A stretch of DNA of 64,000 bases from positions 27,807 to 91,806 of the forward strand of contig JAJEKV010000784.1 of assembly GCA_021234155.1 (NCBI GenBank), in the 5' to 3' direction. This stretch comes from Isoetes taiwanensis. Its lineage: Eukaryota; Streptophyta; Lycopodiopsida; Isoetales; Isoetaceae. How positions within the stretch are numbered: position 1 is the first letter of the stretch; each line of letters opens with the position of its first letter. The notes below the pieces were generated by a model. That model saw only the letters and a list, made by a program, of their open reading frames with translations, had not been told where the DNA came from and did no database searches. A program made the translations under genes and the position numbers. Below are positions 35,838-46,360 of this stretch, piece after piece.

Positions 35838-37540
35838 GATTTTTATTAATAAGTTAGGCATTGAGTTTCTAAATACTAATGCTTGTGTAGAAGCTCTAGG
35901 AATGTAGTTTGCAAGATGGCTTGTAACAAAAAGGCGTTTTCCTATATGATGGCCTTTCATAATTTTTAAACTGTAACATTAACGGTCTTCAACCTAAAAG
36001 AAAAGGCAACAAAAGATATTAGGGCACAAAAAATAATCAAGCTATGGTCGTAGGTGGATGGAGAATGGTCAAGCCGGATGACAACCGTAAAGCCAAAGAA
36101 AGATCTAAGAGATGATCGAACTTATCCATTCATCAAGATTTAGTTGGAAGGGTCTCTAATAGGTAATTGATCTTAGCTCTACGAACCCTAATCCAATTGA
36201 TTATATAAGGAAAGAACAGGGCTGCCGAAATGCATGCCGCTGGAATTGCCGGATTGCTAGTCTAGTGTAGATGCTGTGCATCCGCCCCACATGGGCGTAA
36301 AGAAAGGAGATCCTAATATGCTCACTTAAAAAGGCTTGAGGAGGAGGAGAAAAATAGCTTTGGCAAAGAGGAAGAAAATGTTCCAATTCCACAAGCTTGC
36401 TCCTAAGTCTGCCCATGGTAGTAGTAGAGGCACATGTGAAGAAAATGTTGTTATCGGTGATTCCTCCGTTATGGGGTCGGGATTGCCAAGAGGAAAGGAT
36501 TGACAACAAGGGGCCGCTTATAGGCTAAACTTGATTTATTGGTTATACTATGGGTTACGCTGATCCAAAAGTGCAACATGCCATAAACCGTTTGGGGAAA
36601 GCAACTATGGAAGCGATCAAGAGTCAAGTATTCCTACTCGAGTTTGGCTGGGTTTGAGGATATTTATTAATATATGCCCGATTTTCAAAGGACAAAGATA
36701 GAGTAGATTCAATGCTTTATTTTTGCTTGGTGATCTATAATAAATAAACTATGAAATGTTCTAATATGTAGATCTGATTTGATTCAAAGTAATACCAGAG
36801 GTAGGTATGGGCTTAAGAACTTGGATCTAAGCCCCAAACAATGACCGGACTCTAATGCCCATGAGATATTGCTAGATTCTAGCTAATATAGCTTTTATCC
36901 GGGTAGATTAATGAAGATCCTAGCCTTATGTGTTATTTTACATTAGCTAGTATATAGATCCATTAAGGGACAAGGTAAATGGCTAACAAAAGATATGTGA
37001 TTGTAATTTTACCTTTCTCAACTGTTTGTGGTTTTAACAAGGGTGAAGGGACCATAAACCCAATTCTTATGACACCAAGCTTTACACGTACATAACAACC
37101 ATATTAATGCTTGTTTTGTTCTTTGTGGTGCGTATGAAATTCTCGCCTCCCCTAATTTTTCTTATTTACATGTTGCAAATGTTAAGGATATTTCTAGAGG
37201 ATACTTATATCTTTGACCTGAAGCTTCGATTCAAAGATATATGGTTTTGTATACATGGTTTTTACGTGACATTATAGTAGAAAATCTTGATAAGTAAATA
37301 GCAATTATAGTTCCATGATTTGGATTATTTGTTCATATTTGTATGACTTGGTTTTGTAATACTATTCTTTTTGAGTAATATATTGCATTTCTGGAAAAAT
37401 CGAGGGGGCCAGATCTACTCACTGTACATAACTACACCTGTTTATGTATAGGGTTGCCAATTGAAATGCAATTAGATCTTAAGGTCTAAAATGTTAGAAA
37501 AAGGATGGTCCTAAAGGTCTTGAAAAAGTTTAAAGGTTTT
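35838..37540 (-). repeat. block Y, copy 2
   Basis: This matches block Y1 from ATTAATAAGTTAGGCATTGAG (35848 here, 28884 in Y1) to GTCCTAAAGGTCTTGAA (about 37507). It is slightly shorter, with several 20-60-bp differences. The minus frame 36201-36509 is longer than its Y1 counterpart but has no known domain. It ends in a run of about 25 T residues that starts the next element. Confidence 0.8.
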
Positions 37541-39149
37541 TGTTTTTTTTTTTTTTTTTTTTTTTAAATTAGGTCTACAGACGCTACTACCCCCGACCCT
37601 CGACTCAGCTAGGGAACCCTGTGTACCCCCCGCCTGGGCCCATTAGGTTTTCGGCCAATTCCCTGTGGGGTCCACCCTCGCTGATCGGTAGATCTGTGTC
37701 ACTGTAGGTGATTCCCAAGGTCCCGAGTCAATGGCACCGTGCCCCCTTGGCGCGCCCGATCCGCACCCATGAAGTACAGCAGAGACAAATATACACATAC
37801 TTTTCAAAACTAACAAAACTTACACACCACAACCCTAACTTTCTAACAAACACATCAAAAAAAACCATACTACTCCAGCAGATCTTAAAGTACCCTAAAG
37901 CTATCCCTCACTATAATCTGGGCCTAGCTGCAGTTAGTACATGGCCGGTCAATGATTTGGTCTACCAAGATCATGCTCGATACCAATCGCGGACGCTCCA
38001 CGAATATATCGACACCCGGCCCGATATATCACGGACTTTCCCCTCCCATGGCAACCATCCTCGGCCCTCCGGCCTAACTTCCGGACCATCCGTGAAGATG
38101 CAGGGTGAAGGACACGGAGGTGTCATTCGCCCACGCCTTCAATGGGACTCTAAGTTGCGAGGCGTGAATACATGTTAGCACACAACATAAATCATATATA
38201 AAATAACCACCAACGAAGGGTGGCACATCCATCAAGTACTAACGGCAAAGAATATGCATCTAATCCTAAGGAAAACACCCCAAACCCCGTGTTCTACCCC
38301 GGGTTCGAGACTCGTGAGGATGGTGACGGCTTGGCCTCAAGAGATCAAATGCATTGCAGGTATAACCTCGGCGCTATCGCATAGAAACGCTGGCTAGGGT
38401 TGTCCACTCCATCCGCCCCTCGCGGCACACCTTTGCGAGGATGAGTGAATCATGCTATGGCATCACTATAGCCTTCAGGAGAGCCTTGAGACTCAGGTAT
38501 CACCCATGTGAGCCTACTCCGGGGTTCATGAAGTCTCCGGGTCCAGATGAAGAGGTCAGGGAAGTGTCCCCTTCGTGATCCATGGTTCCATGGGTGAGCT
38601 AGAGAATACGCGGCCGCATCAGCGACCCCCATCGTGCACACTCACACCCAAATCTACTCAAAGTGCGTGGTGCCCCATGCAGGTCACACCTCGGGCACCC
38701 GTGGGAGTGTCAGACCCATACCGCCCTCACGCGGGACTTTATCAGGTAGCCCATGCAGGAGTCGGGGAGCCTCTTATGTTCATGCAAGACCCCACCCCCA
38801 CTTCACCACCTTCTGTCCCTTCTCCGGGTACTAAGCCATTCCATAGCATCTCTGACTTCGGTGGTCTCACGCATTAATGTAAGCAAATAATGGGAAATCT
38901 GGGGATCTACCTAGGAGCATACTAATAAACATGGCTCGTAGGTCTCTACCCCTTTAATTCCCCCCATTTCAAGAGTAATACTATGCAAAGAACTATCAAT
39001 CTATCATTTAAGAGCAAGTACGTAATCGATAGATAAGGAGAACTCACCTTTGCAATCAAGGGTTAGTTCCCTAAAAAAACATAGAAAACACAGAGAAACG
39101 TAAGAAATACACACAACAAGTGCCCAACAGGGCTACCCTCTGATAACAC
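37541..39149 (-). mobile_element. internal region of a non-autonomous LTR element
   Basis: GC-richer than its surroundings, it lies between a poly(T) run (37541-37565) and the LTR at 39150-39540. Frames 37708-38178 (+, 156 codons) and 38575-38877 (+) show no retroelement domain, and no gag, protease or polymerase is visible on the minus strand, so it may be a LARD-like element. The matching second LTR was not found at the left. The poly(T), if a poly(A) tail on the minus strand, would instead suggest a retrotransposed transcript. Confidence 0.45.
39138..39149 (-). other. primer-binding-site-like sequence
   Basis: The minus strand reads GTGTTATCAGAGG directly after the LTR end. The plant initiator-Met tRNA primer site is usually TGGTATCAGAGC, so TTATCAGAG against GTATCAGAG is a close but imperfect match. 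Confidence 0.5.
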
Positions 39150-39540
39150 TGACTTAAGCTGAGACTAACCGCCGATCCCGGGCTTGGGATGGCTCTATCT
39201 CGATTTCTTGAAGGGTGCCTGGCTGCTGCTCCTCCTCCTCCATCTCCAATTGCTCCTAATTCGAATTGGGGCCCCAAAGCCCTAATTTGGGTGTCCAAAA
39301 TGGGAACCCTGCCTTGCCCAATCGATTTGGGCCAGGTGGCATGTCATTAATTAACTAATTAAGCTAATTAGGTTAATTAAGACAAAAATACACTTAATTA
39401 GGTTTTATTAATTTAGCATAGCTAAATTAATCCCTTTTAGGTCAACCCCCTAGGTTAACATACCCCACGGTGGTGTATTTCGACTACGTGACGTGTCAAT
39501 ATATTTATACATATACCGTATAAATACATGGAACGTCACA
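39150..39540 (-). repeat. LTR (5' LTR of the minus-strand element)
   Basis: 391 bp. On the minus strand it begins TGTGACGTTCC and ends AAGTCA, giving the TG...CA termini of LTRs, with a primer-site-like sequence next to the CA end. A TATA-like TATAAATA lies within the first 40 bases of the minus strand. The inner part is GC-rich and encodes a Gly/Ala run in the frame 39071-39298, which I take as chance. Confidence 0.5.
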
Positions 39541-40451
39541 AGAATCTAATCTTTTTTTTTCTTTTGTGCTTCATCGCGGTCGCCACTGTTTTACCCTACA
39601 ATCCCTCTTATTTACTTGCATTCCGGCTTAGTTTACTTGCATTCTATCTAAATTTACTTGCATTCCTTTAATAATTGCATCTCCCTGGCTTCCACGTTAT
39701 AGTAATGTTAATTTTGACATTCCTGAGATGTCAACATCATATTTGTATCTTAGGAATGTCAAGTAAATTGACATTCTTGTATATAGGTTCCATTCAAAGG
39801 GGGCCAACCTAGCAACGCGTCGGTACTTTTTTGCTCGATTGCGACCATTTGCATGCTAGGACTATATCACGGTCGTCCAAGATGACGGAAAGCGGAATCA
39901 CGGTGCTTTCGATACCGTCTGAAGGAATCACACGAGTGAATTCCCTGCGAGTGAATCACAACCTTATTATTCTACCCCACGAAATCAATCCCGAAGATGC
40001 CGCAGTTGCCACAATTTTCAATAGATTATTCATACACATATATTATACCATGGGTTATTCCGTCAGAAGGAACCACATCTAAAATATTCCTCTGGATGGA
40101 GTCTTGGCTAATTCTATACTTTAACTCTTTAATCATCCCACAAACTAGGATGCCATGCCCCTGCCAAGAGACTATCAGTACTTTGCAGCCCATCCTAGTC
40201 GTTGCTCAAATGAGATAGTCAGGAGGCTCTTAGTTTGGGAATCCACATGGAGGAATCACGCTTCACGTAATACTTTGTTGTGGAATATCGCAAAGGGTGA
40301 AATATCTCCCTATGGAATCAATTACCCATATACCCCTTCCATAGAATCCGCATTTCATTTCCATGAAATCACCATGCTGAGCATCTGGCGTGCTCCACAT
40401 CCTAGTGTCTTCAAGGACTGGATCGACGATAGGATTGCCTCATCCATGTTT
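39541..40451. other. unassigned sequence with small repeats
   Basis: TTTACTTGCATTC occurs three times at 39610-39670. Inverted phrases with GACATTCCT and AGGAATGTC flank about 39715-39760. The frames 39831-40082 and 40155-40502 have no domain I can name; 'GGAATCAC' recurs several times within them. Confidence 0.45.
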
Positions 40452-40901
40452 TGTAATGTTCCTAACCGACATGCCCTTAACCAACTGGGCAAAACCGTCT
40501 AGACTTTTATGAGTAGTCGCTTCTACCCATTTATGCCGGTGTCTCGGGAATGCCCCACGAGGCATTCAGGGATTCAATACTCGGCGGTCTACCATGGGCC
40601 TGTACAGGTCTCCCACTAGAACTATGCTCGTCCTCGAGCATCCAAGGCTATACTATGTCACAATGATTACCAAGTCTAAGCAAATTACCCATGCATATAG
40701 GCACCCATGGAGACTCGAACTTGAGACCTGCTCTGATACCAACTGTAACGTTCCTAACCGACATGCCCTTAACCAACTGGGCAAAACCATCTAGACTTTT
40801 ATGAGTAGTCGCTTCTACCCATTTATGCCGGTGTCTCGGAAATGCCCCACAGGCACATTCAAGGTTCGAATACTCGAGCGGTCTACCATGGGCCCGTTAC
40901 A
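40452..40901 (-). mobile_element. TRIM (terminal-repeat retrotransposon in miniature)
   Basis: 450 bp with every structural mark of an LTR element and no coding room. Two direct repeats (40452-40606 and 40744-40901, about 155-158 bp) each start TGTAA and end TACA. Reading the minus strand, the first LTR is followed after two bases by TGGTATCAGAGC (40741-40730), the standard initiator-Met tRNA primer site. The interior of about 137 bp ends in the purine-rich GTGGGAGACC just before the second LTR. The whole is flanked by the 5-bp direct repeat TGTTT (40447-40451 and 40902-40906). Such elements move only with proteins supplied by relatives. Confidence 0.9.
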
Positions 40902-41337
40902 TGTTTTTATTTGATAATGTATTGGATCAAAGCTTATTGAGTGATTAGTGCCAATAGTCAGGATACAAATTTGAATTTATACCCGACAATGCATTAACAA
41001 ACCATACATCGTACATTGTAGTGCAAAATGATGTCTTTATACTGACCTATAACATTAGGTCACACTTATCCAGCTAGTGTATGAACAACCTCGTCGTAAT
41101 TATGCATGTTCTTGCACTTGCAGTGGGAATCACGTATGCGTGGCCAAAGCGAACTTCCATGTAGGCCCCTCAAATGCCGAGCAATAGATTCTTTTATGGG
41201 GGAGTACATTTTATAGATTCTTAACATTTATTGCTAATAGGATCATATATCTCACATTTCATTGCGGAAAGGCCAAAGATTTGCATAGCCATTCTAGCAA
41301 AAAGGGCATACCTAAAGGGTGGTAGTTAAGAATGGCA
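40902..41337. other. unassigned spacer
   Basis: Nothing recognisable: no frame longer than about 60 codons and no repeat structure that I can see between the TRIM and the promoter-like repeat at 41338. Confidence 0.4.
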
Positions 41338-41520
41338 AATGACGTTTTCCTTCGTTTCACTGAATAGAAGGAAAACGAGGTTCTAGAAACACGGGAGGAT
41401 TAGCGATTAGTTAGTTCTTTCCCTCTGTTCCCTATTTATATGCTTTTCTCGTATGTTTCTCTCTCTCATCAGCTCTCTTGGTGCATTTCTAGCCTCCTCT
41501 TCCTTCTCCGCCGGTTTGGA
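41338..41520 (+). repeat. promoter-like direct repeat, copy 1
   Basis: About 183 bp, repeated at 44572-44757. It opens with a perfect 11-bp hairpin stem (CGTTTTCCTTC ... GAAGGAAAACG) and then CCCTATTTATATGC, a TATA-like box, and a CT-rich leader ending in TTCCTTCTC. It could be part of an LTR or a repeated promoter. In the 3 kb between the copies I find no retroelement domain. Confidence 0.75.
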
Positions 41521-44500
41521 CATATTTCTTGCTTCACGGTGCCGAGGAATCTGTTAGTTGTTTCCGGTCCATCCGCTTCAACGTTGCTTGTTATGGCCCC
41601 AAAAGCTGGTGGGTTAAAGTTGGGAAGAGCCATGCATCCACGAAAGGGTTCGGCTTGCCCAAAGCCATGGAAGACAAATTGGGCGAAGTTTGATAATTTG
41701 AGTGGCCTTCTCGCGAGGGTTCGGGGGCTAAGATTGATGATCTGGGTAGCGCAAAAGCGAAATTTCTTGCGGCCCTAGAGTCCAAAGTTGCGTGCGGGAA
41801 GAGATCCAAAATAGAAGAGCAAGAAGAGCAAGAGCCCCTCTCTTAAAATATCATGAAAATATGAAAACCCAGATGATTGTTTCTTGTTTTCTAGATTTAG
41901 AGAGCCCACTTGATACGGATCTGGACCTTGTCCGGGAAATACCCGGGGATTAAAGAGATCCGATGGATTTAAAATTAAAATTGACGGGGTTGTTAACAAA
42001 GTTGACGGATGTGGGCCGATTTAATTTTCTAGCTTTTAGGAAATTGGTGGGTTTGGACATCATTTGGCAGTAAAAAGCTCTTATTTTTTTCACGGATTCT
42101 CCACGAGCACCCTATTGCATTTATTTTTCGGCACTTTCCCTTTTAGGTTTAGGTTTTCTCCATACGTTGCGGGTTTGGCACGACGGCGCCACGGTGTTCG
42201 AAGAAGCACTGATCGTGAAATATAGCATTCGGCTCCCTATGATGCGATATAGCAAGCAGCAAAAGAGGCGCTGTTGCTGTTCTCTCTAAAAGTTGGCAAT
42301 GCAACACCCAATATTTAAAACGTATATATCAGGTTCATTTTTTAATTTTAGGAAAATTGCATGTATGTTTTGTTTTAAGTAGGAAATTGAGGCTGGAAAG
42401 GGCTATAACAGGGTTATGTTTGCAAGTCGGGGAAATTTTCCTTGGACTTGTAAAGTTTCGAACAAGCCCCGACGCAATGACCAAAAGACATCATTGCCGT
42501 GAGGTAACTCTTTGATTTCTAAGAGGAAAAATATATCCGCATCAGGGGATAGGGAAGGGCCAAGAACCCAGTTCTATAAAATGGGGGATTTTACCCTTTT
42601 CGATTTGAAGAACGACACAAAAATAGGGCTGGGATGGATCTGTGGTGACTGTCATAATCTTTGCAAGGGGGCGACCATATCAGATGATCTGCGATAACCT
42701 AACCCAATTTAATATGTTTTTAATGCGCTTTTTCCATCCTCTCGTTCTCATTTAACCTACCTAAGAGCTTTCAGTTTCTCATTTCGGATTTGCGAGGATT
42801 TAACCTGTTGATTTGGGGAAGCCTTGACCCAAAATGGGGCTTTAAGAATCAGGTTGTTTTTTTTTCATTGTGTTGTTCGGTTGGATGGAATAAAGTTGTT
42901 TCTTTTTTCAGTTCTATAAGGAGGCGAGTTTCGAGGAAAAGGCTCTGGAATAGTTAATTTTCGCCTTGTTTCTTAATGATTTCACCGCCTAATGGTCAAT
43001 CTTGATTCACCTACGCATGCATTAGTTTCTTGTTGCTCTATACTGCGATTCTACCTTGGCGGCAGACGATGAAGGGTTCGTGGCTTTAGCAAGGGGGCCA
43101 GCCAAATCCAGAACACAATGATAAATCAAGCTTTTTTATCTCGGTCATCACGGCCCTATTACCATATCGACCTCATCTAACCTACCTAAGGACTTCATGG
43201 TTCTTTTTATTTGGGATTGAAGACTTTGGAGCCCAGTTCCCCGAAAGGGGTAATATGTCGACTTTGTGGGCCGCCGGATCTCCGCACCTAGCTATTTTAC
43301 ATTTTTTGGTTTTCTTTTCATTTGTTAGTTTCTTTGTTTGCCCTTTATTAACCTAACGATTTTCTGGCTTTTATATTTTAGACTCATCGATGCCATCTGT
43401 TTTTAACATTATAACATCCACTTTATTAGATATGTTTACATCTTTATCTGCTTACTCCACATATTATTATGATTATTGTTACATGTTGATATTTTGAATG
43501 GATTTTATCAAGGCATAATGACTCTTAAATGATCATTTAAATCAACTCAGGTGAACTAATGAGATGTGACCTTTATTTTGCAAGTGTTTTACTGGGCCGA
43601 TTATAGTCTTGATAATGGGTTTACTGCTGGTCGTATGATATTATGGCTCGTACGGTATTTTTCGTGTCTACATATGGTTGCTTGTTGTGCCGGTGGTAGG
43701 CAGAATGGTTTGTTTCCTTTGAGCTTTGTGTCCCCTAACTTTATGTCCAGCTTGCATCTAAGATTTTTTTGCCCATTTTTCTCTATACCATTATTAGCAT
43801 GTGTTCATGTGCACTAAGAGTCCGTTTCCTTTGGGATTGTTGGAATTAGGTGGCTTTTTCTGTGGTATTCTATATTACGTGGTACTTATATTTTAGGAAT
43901 GTGGTTGCCTTGCTATGCGGTGTCCGGTGAGTGCTTGCCGCTTCTCACCTCGCCTGTTCTTGCCTTGCCTAACCCGAGCATCTCAGATCTGGCCACCTTG
44001 CTCTGCCGCCCATTTGTAAACATAGCTACCCTATGTTGATCGAGGTTGGTTTTAACCCTTTTCTTGACCCTTAACTGAGTTTGCTATGATTGGTCAAGGT
44101 TAACCTAATATAATACTTAACTAAGCTTACTAACCCATAAGTGTTGCTATTATATTCTATGCTTTTATAACTAAGGTTTTACTGTCTTCTTAACCCACGA
44201 CTAAGGTTACCATGTTAAGCCCTCCTTGGACTCATAGAGGTTTTTCTTAAAGTTGCTAGACGTAGCAATAGTTGCTTGCCACCTTAATTTTTGGGTCGCT
44301 CGACCAAAGTCTGCGCTATAATAAAGTTTTGTATGCCCTTTCTTATAACGCCGGTTTTTCCTTCCCCATGGTTGGTGCACCATAGTAATTGTTTTAGATT
44401 GGAAACGTGAATAATATGTGGTCTTACAGCATGATGTTCTAGCACTCAGCTGCTAAGCTTCTTACATTGTATGTGAGCAACTACTGACTCTTTGCCCTGC

Positions 44501-44531
44501 TTAATGGATTTTATATTATTCCTCCCTCTGC
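41521..44531. other. unassigned sequence between the two promoter-like repeats
   Basis: Frames 41440-41778 (+, contains MAPKAGGLKLG and a basic stretch), 42512-42697 (+, contains WICGDCHNLCKG) and 43566-43817 (+) are the longest; none has a recognised domain. TAACTAAGGTT-type phrases recur at 44040-44215. The layout (TATA-like repeat, CT-rich leader, then open frames) could be a decayed gene or element. Confidence 0.35.
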
Positions 44532-44571
44532 TTTAGCATTCTTGTCCATGTCTAGCCGTAGTATTTCTAGA

Positions 44572-44757
44572 AATGACGTTTTCCTTCGTTTCACCAAATA
44601 GAAGGAAAACGAGGTTCTAGAAATACGGAGGCAGTTAGCAGTTAGTTAGTTCTTTCCATCTGTTCCCTATTTATATGCTTTCTCGTACGTTTCTCTCTCA
44701 TCAGCTCTCTTGGTGCATTTCCTAGCCTCCTCTTCCTTCTCTCCCTGGGTTTGGCCC
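44572..44757 (+). repeat. promoter-like direct repeat, copy 2
   Basis: Second copy of 41338-41520, with the same hairpin, TATA-like CCCTATTTATATGC and CT-rich leader. It begins inside the left 44-bp direct repeat. Confidence 0.8.
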
Positions 44758-44804
44758 ACCCCCACCCTTCTCTTGCTTTTATGACTTGTTTGAAAACTAA
44801 CACC

Positions 44805-44995
44805 TTGTTGGAGGCTTGGTGCCTAGTTGGAGGCCTAATACCTGGTTGGTGGCCTAATGCCCTGTTGGGGCCTTGGTGTCTAGATTGAGTTGAGGCCCGG
44901 GTTGAGGCTTTTGTGCCCGGGTTGAGGCTTTTGTGCCCGGTTGAGGCTTTGGTGCCTGGTTGGAGGCCCTAGTGCCTGGCCTGGATGGCCTTGGT
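44805..44995 (+). repeat. minisatellite, about 21-27-bp unit
   Basis: About eight degenerate units built on GTTGGAGGCTTGGTGCCTG and GTTGAGGCTTTTGTGCCCGG. The G-rich strand is the plus strand. Confidence 0.9.
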
Positions 44996-45354
44996 GGCTT
45001 TTGGTTCGTCTTTCTTGTGTATGCAGGGTTTAGCGTGGCTGTTTGGAGGAGAGCGATTCGAGTACAAGATGAAGATCAATGGAGAAGACAATTCAATCAT
45101 GTTATGCCTTGGCAACCGCAGATTGTGTGAATGTATTTCCACCCAATAAGGCTAGTCCGGCATGAGGGTGCAAGATCTATTATGTTTTTGGACCTAGCAT
45201 TGGTTAGTGATCCCATTATTGTCAGGGTTTTTCCTCGAAAACCCGAAAGGGCGAGGTTTTTTAATCCCGGCCATAATGGTTTCACTAGCTTGCTATCAGT
45301 ATGTACTTGTTTTAGCATTCTTGTCCATGTCTAGCCGTAGTATTTCTAGAAATG

Positions 45355-46290
45355 CTTTTTCAATTTTCCTCTAAAATGACCAAAACCATGGCTGCAAGGA
45401 AAGGCAAGGAGGCCGTTGTCGTTGTGCCCTTTGTCTTCTAGTTGCTTCAAAACAGATGGGTCTTGTGGTGAGCCCAATTTGGAGATGGGTTGGGGGGCAA
45501 CTAATGTATCTGTCACTCTTGGTCTCTCAGGCTGGGATGTGCCTCTTACTTACTTTTGATGCTTTGTCGTCTTTCTGTGACAAGAGGTGTCAGCTGGCTA
45601 CAGCCTCTGGGTATAGGGATGATCCCTTATATTGGGATCTCTCCTATGCCTCGATGAGCATGGGCATTGTGCTCGGGTTCAACTCCCCAGGCTCATTGAT
45701 GTCTCCTATTTATTTTCTTACAGAACATAGATCGTGGTAATTGGACTTTTGGATGCTGGTAATGGCCCTGAGGCCTCTTGGAGTTCAAGCTTTGAAAGCT
45801 CTGATGCCACTAACTACTGGAGCGGTTAGTGGCCGGAGTGATCATCTTCATGCATAGGCTTGTTGAAGCTCAGTTGGGCCACGCTTTTGTTGTCTCTGAT
45901 GTCGCATGAACGTTCTATCCAAGAGAGTTGCTGATAGAATACTCAAGCTCTCAGGGACATTAGCGATATCCCTAAGAGCTCGATTCCCCGAGCTTCCATG
46001 GTCTTGGAAAAATTCAGTTTGCTGTAGTGTATCAGTTTTAGGAAAATACGATTTGTTATGTTCCGTTCAGATTGTTGGGATAACATAACTATTGGATTAG
46101 GTTTTTTTAATGCCCCTTACAAATCGGGTCAATCCCATCTTGACTTTCAAGAGACGAGCCATATGGATGCTTAGGGAATATTCTGTAGGATGTCCCATGA
46201 TCCAATGGCCACGAAAAATTATCACACCCCCCCACGATAACACACCCCCACGAAATACATACATAATATAGCGATTTAATAAAATAAAAC
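45355..46290. other. unassigned sequence upstream of the SDN gene
   Basis: Frames 45456-45740 (94 codons) and 45906-46088 carry no known domain. A C-rich stretch (ACACCCCCCCACG, ACACCCCCACG) lies at about 46224-46252. The last 200 bp probably hold the promoter of the SDN gene; no convincing TATA box is seen. Confidence 0.4.
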
Positions 46291-46291
46291 A

Positions 46292-46300
46292 CTAGGGTTT
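46292..46300 (+). promoter_or_regulatory. telo-box in the SDN 5' region
   Basis: CTAGGGTTT, the reverse of AAACCCTAG, lies 61 bp before the SDN start codon. Telo-boxes are common in plant promoters and leaders of genes for ribosome biogenesis and growth. Its use here is inferred from position only. Confidence 0.45.
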
Positions 46301-46314
46301 AAGCCCTAGCGGAG

Positions 46315-46341
46315 ATGGCCGGAACAAGAAAGAACCAGTGA
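46315..46341 (+). CDS. possible upstream ORF in the SDN leader
   Basis: ATG followed by GCC starts an 8-codon frame (MAGTRKNQ) that stops 19 bases before the SDN start codon, in a different frame. Its context (GGAG then ATGG) is good for plants. If the transcript starts upstream of it, it could limit translation of the main ORF. Confidence 0.35.
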   Translation: MAGTRKNQ

Positions 46342-46360
46342 ATTCTGCTGGCTAACACTA

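Larger units (their letters stand above)
44532..45354 (+). repeat. 44-bp direct repeats flanking 735 bp
   Basis: The same 44 bases (TTTAGCATTCTTGTCCATGT ... TTTCTAGAAATG) occur at 44532-44575 and 45311-45354. The 735 bp between starts exactly where the second promoter-like repeat starts (44572-44757) and includes a minisatellite. 44 bp is far too long for a target duplication of a known element, so unequal exchange or a tandem duplication with loss is more likely. Confidence 0.85.

Noticed and set aside
39071-39298. Minus-strand frame with Gly/Ala run (GDGGGGAAARHPS)
   Set aside because: It lies inside the LTR and comes from a GC-rich trinucleotide-like stretch.
45097-45334. Overlapping open frames on both strands near 45.1-45.3 kb
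   Set aside because: Neither has a recognisable domain and they are shadows of each other between direct repeats.
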